The notes below the pieces were generated by a model, which did no database searches, had not been told where the DNA came from, and saw nothing but the letters and a program-made list of their open reading frames with translations. A program made the translations under genes and the position numbers. Below, in pieces: positions 1-10,765 of a DNA stretch of 64,000 nt (its first letter is position 1; the number at the start of each line of letters is the position of its first letter). The stretch is from Ananas comosus (taxonomy: Eukaryota; Streptophyta; Magnoliopsida; Poales; Bromeliaceae), in NCBI RefSeq assembly GCF_001540865.1, contig NC_033637.1:10161078-10225077 (forward strand), in the 5' to 3' direction.

Positions 1-102
1 GAGATGCTATTAGCATGAAGTTGAGTTTATATGCAAAGATGAGAACTAATGTAGGTCACACTTCTTTCCTCGCCATGATATAGTAATTGTCAGCAATATT
101 TA
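1..102. other. unassigned sequence left of a truncated retroelement
   Basis: No reading frame, RNA or repeat is recognised here. Homology to the gypsy element downstream starts abruptly at about position 103, so this stretch is either host DNA or another old element joined at a truncation breakpoint. Confidence 0.4.
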
Positions 103-472
103 GATCCGGTAACGTATCGACTTGCTCTACCGCCGAACCTATCGGGCGTGCACAACGTCTTTCATGTATCGGTCCTTCGAAGGTACATTCATGATCCAGC
201 TCACGTTTTGGAGACTATACCAGTGGAACTGCGTGAGGATTTGAGCTTTGAGGAGCAATCAGTGAAGATTTTGGCTCGCGAGGTGAAGAAGCTGCGGAAG
301 CGGGATATTCCATACGTGAAGGTACTTTGGAGCAACCACGGGGAGCGAGAGGCCACGTGGGAGCTGGAGAGCGCTTTGCAGGAGCGCTATCCCCATCTTT
401 TTCAGATGGAGTCTTGAGGTATGCTTTTGCTTTTGAGTTTCACGGACGAAACTCCTTTTTAGGAGGGGTGAA
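103..472 (+). pseudogene. Ty3/gypsy pol 3' end (integrase tail and chromodomain), truncated
   Basis: The frame covering 148-417 encodes the last part of a chromovirus pol. It holds the end of the GPY/F-type integrase tail (VHNVFHVSVLRRYIHDP) and then a chromodomain with conserved aromatic and acidic positions (YVKVLWSNHGEREATWE). It is almost identical to 7810-8123 of the complete element downstream. Homology begins at about 103, so the rest of this pol copy is lost. A stop, a short spacer and a polypurine tract run directly into the LTR at 473. That LTR therefore served as the 3' LTR of this partial copy and the 5' LTR of the next one. Confidence 0.85.
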
Positions 473-666
473 TGTGACGCACTGGACTTCGCAAATTGTG
501 GGGTTCGAGTGATTGATTGTGTTCTGAACTTTTCTAGACTTTCTGGTGGGTCGTTGACAGTGTTCGGACCTATGGTTCGAGTCCCGAGAATTGTGGTTTA
601 AAGCTGTGTACCAAAATCCAAAAAGTTGGATTTTTGGTCAGCTCTCGGGAAGCCTGCAGCAGGCTG

Positions 667-830
667 TGTACCGGTACAGGCTTGGTGGCTGTACCGGTAC
701 AGGGTTGATGGCTGTACCGATACGGGACCGCGTACCGGTACACAGACGATTTTGAGGCAAACCCGAGGCTCGGGTTTGGCCATTTCGTGGGTTGTGTACC
801 GGTACACAAACCCGTGTACCGGTACGCAGT
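667..830. repeat. cluster of TGTACCGGTACA palindromes in the LTR
   Basis: Six perfect or near-perfect copies of the 12-bp palindrome occur in about 160 bp, with variants such as CTGTACCGATACGG. The same cluster is repeated at about 8375-8535 in the other LTR, and in reverse orientation at about 23265-23425 in a related solo LTR. The role is unknown; a binding site for a dimeric factor or a folded RNA are both possible. Confidence 0.85.
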
Positions 831-2519
831 GCAGATTTTGGCTGTTTTGTGGACGGGTGTTTTTGCAATTGTTGCAACCTCTGTTTAAGCACACCCCAGC
901 CCCTTGGGGGCTGTTTTGAGTCCTAGAACAGTGGAGAGCAAGGTAAGAGGAGTTCCTTTGATTTCTTCTCCATTTTTGTTGGATTTTGGTTGATTTTGAT
1001 CCCTCCTCTCTTCTCTACCTTGCTTTTTGTTGGGTTACCACCATTGTTGAAGGCTTGGAGCTTGGAGAGGAGCTTGTTTAAGAGGTGATCTTCAACTCCA
1101 CTTGGCTTGTGACTTGGTTTTGAGCTTCTTGTGAGGTTAGTAAGCCTAATCTTTTCTTTGGATTAAGTTTCGGTAGCTTCTACTAGATCAAACCCTAGAT
1201 TTGGCATATTAGGGCTAAAAATGGGGATTTTTGATTTGAGGGCTTTGGAACCAAATTGATGGGTTTAGAACCTTTGTTTAGGTTAGATTGGAAGGACTCT
1301 AGCTCCCATTTGGAGATCGAGAGAGCTTCCTTCGTAATCGGTGAGTTTTCTTCAACCCTAGCCCTAAATGATTAATGATTGAGCTTAGCGTCATTCGTTT
1401 CGATTGGGTGACACTTATTTTCATACCTCTAGGATACTAGGAGGCTAGAGGACACCATCGTCGGAGCAAACGAAGGGTTTCGTTTACCGTTGGTGGGTTT
1501 GACTTTATGAAAATGGGGCGAAATGGCCCCTATGCTTTCTAAACTTTTCGTAAATTATTTTTGAATGCAAATTCATGCTAAACATGAATTATGTGAATTT
1601 TAGAACACTTAAAATGCATGCATTATTTATCATAAAATTTACACTCTATATAGTAGAGCTATATGTGTAGATTGCATTCATTGTGGATGGTGTTTGGTTT
1701 CGCAAGTGAGAACATGTCTCCATGCTAGAATTGAGTGAAATTGTGCATCATGAACATATTAATACCATGCTTGGACTCGTTGAACAAAAGTGTCATAAAG
1801 GGCACTTGGAATTAGTAAACTGTGAAACTGCAATATAGAGACAAATTGATAGGCCATTATACATCTTCTATATTCCATGTTAGAGACATGATGATATAGA
1901 AATAGGCCATTGAGACACTTGATATATTCCATATTTTTAGACATGAGGACTTGGTACTTGAGACAGATCATTGCTTGCTTGCCATTGTGCTCATTCGCAC
2001 ATACTTGTGAGGGTCGCTCCCTACAAGCCGGCACTCCGGAGATAGCCATCGCGACATCTGCTCGCCCGTGCGGGATTGGGCGCCGAAGTGGATTGCCGTG
2101 GGGGAGGCTCATCCCTAGAGTGGGGATGTTGACTACCACGGGGCCATTAGGCACGGCGCAGGCCAGACAGCCTTCGAGTGGGTCTTGTGATTGGGACTTA
2201 GTGACAGAACATGCTATGTGAACTTTAAAACTATTAAAGTGGACTTGAACTAGAATAGTAAACAATGACATCTTTACTATTTTTGCATTGAGGACATCGG
2301 ATTGGTTGCATTTCTATGCTTATCCATGTCATACACATTCATGCACATTCATGTTATCGTTGCTTTATTACTTATGCAAATCAAGCTAAGTAGAGACTTT
2401 ATGTTATAGTAAGTTACATTTTTATTTACCTTTCGTCTTACTACATTGTTAGTCACTGACCTCTTTTTGTAGCTTTGGGCCTTGTGGTGCATTCACTGAA
2501 GTCAGTAATTGCCCACTGG

Positions 2520-2538
2520 GAACTATTTTTAATAGTTC
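2520..2538 (+). promoter_or_regulatory. conserved LTR stem-loop GAACTATT / AATAGTTC
   Basis: A perfect 8-bp stem with a 3-base loop, preceded by GCCCACTGG and followed by CTCACGCC. Stem-loops of the same sequence occur at the equivalent place in at least seven other LTRs of this window, including families that differ elsewhere. The function is unknown; an RNA element in the R/U5 part of the transcript is the likeliest reading. Confidence 0.6.
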
Positions 2539-2971
2539 TCACGCCCCTGTTTTATGGTTTACTTTTCAGAGCCTTCGGCACCGGCGGAGGCACGGGATCG
2601 CGGCAAGGGGATCGCTTAGCTAGCTAGCGAGGAGCGGTTCTTTGCCTAGGTGGTTTGCTCTTTCTTTTTGTAGTTGGGAGAGTGAGAGATTTTGTATCCA
2701 TGTGTAGAGACCACCTATGTACCTACTTTTAGCACTTGTATTTGGGATTTCCTATTGTATTTACTTTATGTCTTATTTAGTGAATTTACAGTTTTATCCT
2801 TATTTCTTGTTGTAGCATTTAGACATTTATTACGCTCTGATACACCTAGATGTCTTTTATTATGGCTTTATTATTGTTGTTTTTAGACGCCTTATATGTT
2901 GTAGACATATGGCGGGTCTGGGCACGCGCCGGGCGGGCTTCCGCTGGGTCCCGGGGCGTGACAGATTAATT

Positions 2972-2984
2972 TGGTATCAGAGCC
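2972..2984 (+). other. primer binding site (initiator Met-tRNA)
   Basis: TGGTATCAGAGCC lies 8 bases after the 5' LTR. It is the standard complement of the 3' end of plant initiator methionine tRNA and primes minus-strand cDNA synthesis. Confidence 0.93.
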
Positions 2985-3304
2985 TAGGGTTGAGTCTTAG
3001 GGGACCTAGCAAATCTTAGGCCGGTTGGACTATAGGAAATAGGCTCGTGAGAGACGAGGTCTATTTGATTTGTAAGCGAAAGTATCTTGATTGGGTATCT
3101 TTGATAACTCTTGAATATGGAGTTAAATTGAAGTGTATAGCTCCTAACTCCGCGGAGGGGTACGTTGGCGGCCGACAACATAACATCGGGAGTTAGTGGT
3201 GAGGAACACTTCCTTACTTTCACATGATTTGGGTATTGTCTTTTGAGCGAGGATGCGTTCGCGTGGGTTTTACTAACTTACGCTTTTATGATATTGTAGT
3301 GACG

Positions 3305-6300
3305 ATGCCGATTACTCGCTCCCAATCTGCCGGGGCGGACAATGCGGCAAACCTTGAGGAGGTCGAGACCTCCGCTACCTCCGGATCCAGCGAGGTCCGC
3401 GAGTTGAGGGGCCAGTTTGCGGCCCTCACTGATTTAGTCACTCAGCAGGCGGAGGCGGCCCAACAGCAGACCGAGGCGGCGCGCCGACAGGAGGCGCGGA
3501 TGAAGCGTTTGGAGGACCTACTACTGCAGCAGACAGCGGCTTCTAGGGAGACTCAGGCCCCTACACCGCCAGCACTAGTTGTGGACGTTGCACCGAGAAC
3601 GCCGTCCCCCGCGCCCAGTTCTTCGCGTGCGCGCCTGTGGCCGCACCCCAGGAGGAGGTCTTGGCAGCACCACCTGTGCAGAGGCCCCCAGTTGGAGCAG
3701 CTTTCCCTACTTTGGTTGAGGGGGCGGAGTGAGATAGACTGATGGAGCGCCTCAATAAGTTCAGGAGGTGCAGCCCCCGAGTCTTCGACGGCGAGAAGGT
3801 CGACCACTGGATCGTGGAGAAGTGGTTGATGCATATGGAGAAGCTCTTCCGCGACACCTTCGTGGAGGAGAGGGATCGAGTTTGGCTCGCCATCACCACT
3901 TGATCGAGCCTAACCGCTAGTGGTTGGATCTCCAGGAGAACCCCAGCACGGACTTGGCAGCTATCACTTGGACGAGGTTCAAGGAGCTTCTTTTGGCGCA
4001 CTACTTTCCGACCAGCGTCAAGAGGAAGATGGAGCAGAATTTGCGCAGTTTGCTCCAGGGTGACAGGACCGTAGCCGAGTACGAGAGGGAGTTTTCTCGG
4101 CTTCTGCATTGCGTGCCCTTCGTCGTGCGTGACGACGAGGACAAGGCCCGCATCTTCGAGCGAGGATTGAGACCGTCTATCTTCCGGTTTGTGCAATCAT
4201 CTAACCTCCAAACCTACCGGGAGGTGGTGGATCGCGCGCTCATTATGGAGAGCGGCACGGCGGATTTCTAGGAGCAACGAGAGACTAGGGACAAAGGGAA
4301 GGCCAAGAGGCCTGCGGCTGAGGGTGCGAGCCAGACGCACTCTAGGAGGCCGCCGAAACATTCGAGGAGCCAGCAGCGTGGGCGCAGCTCAGCAGCCCAG
4401 CGAGGAGGTTATGACCGACGTCGGCCCTCCCCGTGTGTGATCTGTGGTGGTCCTCATCACCCACCGCAGTGTCCACAACGGGCGGGCAGGTGCTTCCAGT
4501 GTGGCCAGGAGGGCCACATGCGGACTGAGTGCCCGAGAGGTTCTTCACCGGCACCATCGACTGCATCGGCACCGGCTTTACCAGCCGCCAGCCAGGGGAC
4601 TCCGTCAGCGCAGTATCAGCTTGGGCAGCCACCCGTCCAGCGCCAGAGCGAGGGATCTCGACAGGCCCCGAGTGGGCGCATATACGCCGCTCAGACTGCG
4701 GAGGCGGCTGCAGTCGAGGATGTGGTTGCAGGTATTATTTTACTTGATGGCATTAGAGTTCGTGCTTTATTTGATACCGGTGCATCGTATTCATTTATCG
4801 ATAGGCTGTTTGCCGAGTTGCATGGCATTCAATTGGTTCCTTTGTTGCATACGAGACATGTTGTTGTCCTCGACCACGTTTTGGATATTAGAGAGTATAA
4901 CCCCAGTTGCCCTGTTCGGGTAGGAGAATGGATCATGCCCGTGGATTTGCTAGCCTTGCGCAAGCTGGGGGACTTTGACGTGGTCTTGGGCATGGATTGG
5001 TTGACCAAGTACTATACCACGATTGATTGTAAGAATCGCACGGTTACTTTTAGAGAACCGGGGCAAACCGAGGTGGTATTTTGTGGATGCCGGAGTTCGC
5101 TGTTTGCGACGACGATCAGCTCGTCTCGAGCTAGGCAGCTGATCAGCAGAGGTTGCGTAGCCTATTTGGCTAGTGTTGTGTTGAGGGGCGAGGATGATAC
5201 CCTTAGGATTGAGGATATTCCGGTGGTGCGAGAGTTTCAGGATGTGTTTCCAGCTGAGCTACCGGGTATGCCTCCTGATAGGGAGATTGAGTTTGTGGTA
5301 GATCTCGTCCCTGGGACTACCCCAATCTCAATGGCACCCTATAGGATAGCACCGGCGGAGCTGAAGGAGCTGAGAGCATAGCTACAGGATTTGCTGGACA
5401 AGGGCTTTATTCGCCCGAGCGTCTCGTCTTGGGGAGCACCAGTTTTGTTCGTCAAGAAGAAGGACGAATCGCTTCGCCTTTGTGTGGATTATCGTGAACT
5501 CAATAAAGTCACGATTAAGAACAAATATCCGTTGCCGAGGATCGACGACTTGTTTAATCAGCTTCAGGGATCGTGTGTGTATTCCAAGATAGACTTACAG
5601 TCTGGATACCACCAATTGAAGATTAAACTCGAGGATGTATCGAAGACGGCTTTTAGAACACGGTATGGACATTACGAGTTCACAGTTATGCCGTTCGGGC
5701 TTACTAATGCCCCGGCAGCTTTTATGGATCTAATGAACCGTGTTTTCAAGCCTTATCTAGACAGGTTCGTTGTGGTGTTCATCGACGACATTTTGGTCTA
5801 CTCTCGAAGTGATGCAGATCACGAGGAGCATTTGAGAATTGTACTCCAAGTACTTCGGGAAAAGGAGCTTTATGCCAAGTTGAAGAAATGTGAATTTTGG
5901 CTTCGAGAGGTAGCCTTCCTTGGACACTTGATTTCAGGATCAGGTATAGCAGTGGATCCCAAGAAGATCGAAGCAATCAAGGATTGGCCGAGACCGACGA
6001 GCGTCACGGAGATACGGAGCTTCCTTGGATTGGCCGGTTACTACCGGAGATTTGTAGAGGGGTTTGCTAAACTGTCTACTCCCCTCACGAGGCTCACACA
6101 TAAAGGAGTCAAGTTCATTTGGAATGATGCGTGCGAGCGAAGCTTCCAAGAGTTGAAGTAGAGATTGACGACCGCCCCGATCTTGACCCTACCAGTAGCT
6201 GGAGCAGGGTATGTGGTTTATAGTGATACTTCACTTATTGGATTGGGCTGTGTATTGATGCAGGATGGCAAGGTGATAGCGTATGCTTCTCTCCAACTAA

Positions 6301-8123
6301 AAGAATATAAAAAGAACTACCCGACGCATGATTTGGAGTTGGCAGCCGTGGTGTTCGTGTTGAAGCTATGGCGCCACTATTTTTATGGCGAGCGGTGTGA
6401 GGTGTACACGGATCACAAGAGCTTAAAGTACCTGTTTACTCAGAGGAAGTTGAACTTGAGGCAGCGCAGATGGTTGGAGCTACTCAAGGATTATGATCTG
6501 ACGATCCTTTACCACCCGGGCAAGGCTAACGTGGTGGCGGATGCGCTAAGTAGGAAATCGATGAAAAACTTAGCGTTGCATGTTGTGACTCAACCGCAGT
6601 TGATTGAGCAGATAAAGCGGTTGGAGTTGGAGATAGTGACTCCTGACAAACCCTTGAGATTGATGACCTTGGTGGTGCAACCTACTCTTTTGGATAGAAT
6701 CAAAGAGAAGCAAGTTTCCGATTTGGACTTGCAAAGGATTCGAGGTAAAATGGTTGATGGATGCACCGGCGACTTCCTTTTGGATGATCTGGGATTGATG
6801 CGTTTTCGTGGGCGGATTTGTGTACTCGCGGATTCGGGGATTAAAGAAGACATTCTTCAAGAAGCGCACCGGGCGCCCTATGCTATACATCCTGGTGGCA
6901 TCAAGATGTATAAGGACTTAAAGTTGCTCTATTGGTGGCCCGGGATGAAAAAGGATGTTGGCGAGTTCGTTGTTAGATATTTAACTTGCCAACAAGTGAA
7001 AGCGGAGCACCGAGTTCTCGCAGGGAAGCTTCAGAGTTTACCTATTCCTGTGTGAAAGTGGGAGAATATCACCATGGACTTCGTGACAGGATTGTCTCGC
7101 TCACAGGCTGGGCATGATGCTATTTGGGTGATCGTGGATAGGTTAACGAAGTCGGCGCACTTCGTGCCTGTTCATACGACTTGGACCGGAGAGAAGCTCG
7201 CACAAGTGTACCTTGATGAGATTGTGCGACTTCATGAAGTGCCTACATCGATTGTATCTGATCGCGACACGCGTTTTGTGTCTCACTTTTGGAGAACTCT
7301 GCAGGACGCCTTAGGCACCCGATTGGATTTCAGTACAGCATGCCACCTGCAGAGTGATGGACAGTCGGAGCGCACTATACAGGCCTTAGAGGATATGCTC
7401 CGGGCATGTGTGATAGACTTCTAGGGAGGATGGTCGCAGCATCTACCTATGGCGGAGTTTGCTTATAACAACAGTTATCAAGCAAGCATCAAGATGGCGC
7501 CCTTCGAAGCACTTTATGGACGGAAGTGTAGATCGCCGCTTCATTGGAGTGAAGTTGGCGAGAGACTGGCTTTAGGCCCTGATGTGCTCCAGGAAGCTGA
7601 GGACAATGTTCGCATTGCTCGTGAGCGACTTGTGACGGCGCAGAGTAGACAAAGGAGCTACGCCGACCGACGACGGCGAGACTTGGAGTTCCATGTAGAA
7701 GACCATGTTTTCTTGAAGGTCTTGCCGACTAGAGGAATCAAGAGATTCGGGATTCGGGAAAAGTTGAGCCCCCGTTTTATTGGACCGTATGAGGTTTTGG
7801 AGCGTGTAGGTCCGGTAGCGTATCGACTTGCTCTACCGCCGAACCTATCGGGCGTACACAACGTCTTTCATGTATCGGTCCTTCGAAGGTATATTCATGA
7901 TCCAGCTCACGTTTTGGAGACTATACCAGTGGAACTGCGTGAGGATTTGAGCTTTGAGGAGCAACCAGTGAAGATTTTGGCTCGCGAGGTGAAGAAGCTG
8001 CAGAAGCGGGATATTCCATATGTGAAGGTACTTTGGAGCAACCACGGGGAGCGAGAGGCCACGTGGGAGCTGGAGAGCGCTTTGCAGGAGCGCTATCCCC
8101 ATCTTTTTCAGATGGAGCCTTAA
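3305..8123 (+). pseudogene. Ty3/gypsy gag-pol polyprotein, broken by stops and frameshifts
   Basis: Gag starts at ATG 3305 (MPITRSQSAG), with a glutamine-rich coiled segment and then the retrotransposon gag domain (about 3742-4270). A zinc knuckle CX2CX4HX4C lies at 4491-4532. The aspartic protease DTG is at 4773-4781, the reverse transcriptase FIDD at 5778-5789, and RNase H with YTDHKSL near 6400. The integrase has the H-H-C-C module, D,D,E core motifs and a GPY tail; a chromodomain ends at 8123. From 3924 onward everything is in one frame, interrupted at 4269, 5379, 6159, 7053 and 7422. A further TAG lies at 3918 and a TGA at 3730, and there are frameshifts near 3620-3640 and 3890. The first cysteine of the integrase zinc module is tyrosine (RYLTCQQ where the other element has KCLTCQQ). 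Not functional. Confidence 0.95.
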
Positions 8124-8157
8124 GGTATGCTTTTTCTTTTGAGTTTCGCGGACGAAA

Positions 8158-8178
8158 CTCCTTTTTAGGAGGGGTGAA
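8158..8178 (+). other. polypurine tract with an overlapping small hairpin
   Basis: CTCCTTTTTAGGAG is an inverted repeat whose right arm opens the polypurine tract AGGAGGGGTGAA. The tract ends exactly at the 3' LTR and primes plus-strand synthesis. The same arrangement precedes the 3' LTR of the other element at 63169. Confidence 0.8.
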
Positions 8179-10666
8179 TGTGACGCACTGGACCTCGCAA
8201 ATTGTGGGGTTCGAGTGATTGATTGTGTTCTGAACTTTTCCAGACTTTCTGGTGGGTCGTTGACAGTGTTCGGACCTATGGTTCGAGTCCCGAGAATTGT
8301 GGTTTAAAGCTGTGTACCAAAATCCAAAAAGTTAGATTTTTGGTCAGCTCTCGGGAAGCCTGCAGCAGGCTGTGTACCGATACGGGCTTGGTGGCTGTAC
8401 CGGTACAGGGTTGATGGCTGTACCGGTACGGGACCGCGTACCGGTACACAGACGATTTTGAGGCAAACCCGAGGCTCGGGTTTGGCCATTTCGTGGGTTG
8501 TGTACCGGTACACAAACCCGTATACCGGTACGCAGTGCAGATTTTGGCCGTTTCGTGGACGGGTGTTTTTACAATTGTTGTAACCTCTATTTAAGCACAC
8601 CCCAGCCCCTTGGGGGCTGTTTTGAGCCCTAGAACAGTGGAGAGCAAGGTAAGAGGAGTTCCTTTGATTTCTTCGCCATTTTTGTTGGATTTTGGCTGGT
8701 TTTGATCCCTCCTCTCTTCTCCACCTTGCTTTTTGTTGGGTTACCACCATTGTTGAAGGCTTGGAACTTAGAGAGGAGCTTGTTTGAGAGGAGATCTTCA
8801 ACTCCACTTGGCTTGGGACTTGGTTTTCAGTTTCTTGTGAGGTTAGTAAGCCTAATCTTTCCTTTGGATTAAGTTTGGTAGCTTCTACTAGATCAAACCT
8901 CAGATTTGACATATTAGGGCTAAAAATAGAGATTTTTTATTTGAGGGCTTTGGAACCAAATTGATGGGTTTAGAACCTTTGTTTAGGTTAGATTGGAAGG
9001 ACTCTAGTTCCCATTTGGAGATCGAGAGAGCTTCCTTCGCAATCGGTGAGTTTTCTTCAACCCTAGCCCTAAATGGTTAATGATTGAGCTTAGCGTCATT
9101 CGTTTCGATTGGGTGACACTTGTTTTCATACCTCTAGGATACTAGGAGGCTAGAGGACACCCTCGTCGGAGCAAATGAAGGGTTTCGTTTACCGTTGGTG
9201 GGTTTGACTTCATGAAAATGGGGCGAAATGGCCCCTATGCTTTCTAAACTTTTCGTAAAGTATTTTTGAATGCAAATTCATGCTAAACATGATTTATGTG
9301 AATTTTAGAACACTTAAAATGCATACATTATGTATCATAAAATTTACACTCTATATAGTGGAGCTATATGTGTAGATTGCATGCATTGTAGATTGTGTTT
9401 CGTTTCGCAAGTGAGAACATGTCTCCATACTAGAATTGAGTGAAATTGTGCATCATAAACATATTAATACCATGCTTGGACTCGTTGAACAAAAGTGTCA
9501 TAAAGGGGCACTTAAAATTAGTAAACTGTGAAACTGCAACATAGAGACAAATTGATAGGCCATTATACATCTGCTATATTCCATGTTAGAGACATGATGA
9601 CATAGAGATAGGCCATTGAGACACTTGATATATTTCATATTTTTAGACATGAGGACTTGGTACTTGAGACAGATCATTGCTTACTTGCCATTGTGCTCAT
9701 TCGCACATGCTTGTGAGGGTCGCTCCCTACAAGCCGGCACTCCGGAGATAGCCATCGCGACATATGCTCGCCCGTGCGGGATTGGACGCCGAAGTGGATT
9801 GCCGTGGGGGAGGCTCATCCCTAGAGTGGGGATGTTGACTACCACGGGGCCATTAGGCACGGCGCAGGCCAGACAACCTTCGGGTGGGTCTTGTGATTGA
9901 GACTTAGTGACAGAACATGCTATGTGAACTTTAAAACTATTAAAGTGGACTTGGACTAGAATAGTAAACAATGACATCTTTACTATTTTTGCATTGAGGA
10001 CATCGGATTGGTTGCATTTCTATGCTTATCCATGTCATACACATCCATGCACATTCATGTTATCGTTGCTTTATTACTTATGCAAATGAAGCTAAGTAGA
10101 GACTTTATGTTATAGTAATTTACATTTTTATTTACCTTTCGCCTTACTATATTGTTAGTCACTGACCTCTTTTTGTAGCTTTTGGGCTTTGTGGCGCAGT
10201 TCACTGAAGTCAGTAATTGCCCACTGGGAACGATTTTTAATAGTTCTCACGCCCTCTTATTCGTTTCTTTCAGAGCCTTCTGCACCGGCGGAGGCACGGG
10301 ATCGCGGCAAGGGGATCGCATAGCTAGCTAGCGAGGAGCGATTCTTTGCCTAGGTGGTCTACTCTTTCTTTTTGTAGTTGAGAGAGAGTGAGAGATTTTG
10401 TATCCATGTATAGAGACCACCTGTGTATCTACTTATAACACTTGTGTTTGGAATTTTCTTTGTATTACTTTATGCTCTTATTAGTGGATTCCAGCTTTAT
10501 ATTTCTTTCCTATTGTAGAACTTAGTATTATATCATACTCTGATACTCCTAGATGTCTTTTATTATTGTTTTATTTATCCTTGTTTTAGACGCCTTATAT
10601 GTTTTAGACGTATGGCGGGTCTGGGCACGTGCCGGGCGGGCTTCCGCTGGGTCCCGGGGCGTGACA
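8179..10666 (+). repeat. 3' LTR (2488 bp)
   Basis: Near-identical to 473-2963, with the same ends, the same palindrome cluster (about 8375-8535) and the same stem-loop region (10228-10246, one stem base changed). The differences are scattered substitutions and 1-3 base indels, so the pair is not brand new but not ancient. Confidence 0.93.
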
Positions 10667-10765
10667 ATAGTGGGCACCTTCGTTCGGCGAAACGAAGGGT
10701 TGCGGGAGTCACGGTGGGTTTGACTTCATGAAACAGGAAAGAAATGCCTCCTATGTGTTCTATAT
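10667..10765 (+). repeat. remnant of a related LTR flanking the element
   Basis: The text gtgggcaccttcgttcggcg followed by aacgaagggttgcgggagtc matches, as the reverse complement, about 22590-22650 inside the solo LTR at 21171-23611. The element on the left was therefore inserted in, or joined to, an older related LTR. Only about 100 bp is recognisable. Confidence 0.6.

Larger units (their letters stand above)
473..2963 (+). repeat. 5' LTR (2491 bp), shared with the truncated copy on its left
   Basis: It starts TG and ends CA and matches 8179-10666 along its whole length with scattered substitutions. It carries an early cluster of TGTACCGGTACA-type palindromes (about 667-830) and a short stem-loop at 2520-2538. 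It ends with the string GGGTCCCGGGGCGTGACA that recurs in related LTRs. The short open frames inside it show no coding signal. Confidence 0.93.
473..10666 (+). mobile_element. Ty3/gypsy chromovirus (Del/Tekay-like) retrotransposon, two LTRs, inactive
   Basis: The element has LTRs at 473-2963 and 8179-10666, both starting TGTGACGCACTGGAC and ending GGGGCGTGACA. A primer binding site complementary to initiator Met-tRNA lies just inside the 5' LTR and a polypurine tract just before the 3' LTR. The order of domains is gag, protease, reverse transcriptase, RNase H, integrase, chromodomain, which is the Ty3/gypsy order. The chromodomain and long LTRs point to the Del/Tekay clade of chromoviruses. 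The coding region is destroyed by nonsense codons and frameshifts. The left flank is the internal end of a second copy rather than host DNA, so no target duplication can be read; the right flank is 10667 onward (atagt). Confidence 0.93.

Noticed and set aside
667..830. Reading the regularly spaced palindromes as a CRISPR array
   Set aside because: Repeats are short, variable and separated by related rather than unique spacers, and the context is a plant LTR.
1759..2271. 170-codon minus-strand frame in the LTR, repeated at 9681-9977
   Set aside because: It is inside a non-coding LTR, is broken in the second copy, and has no recognisable domain.
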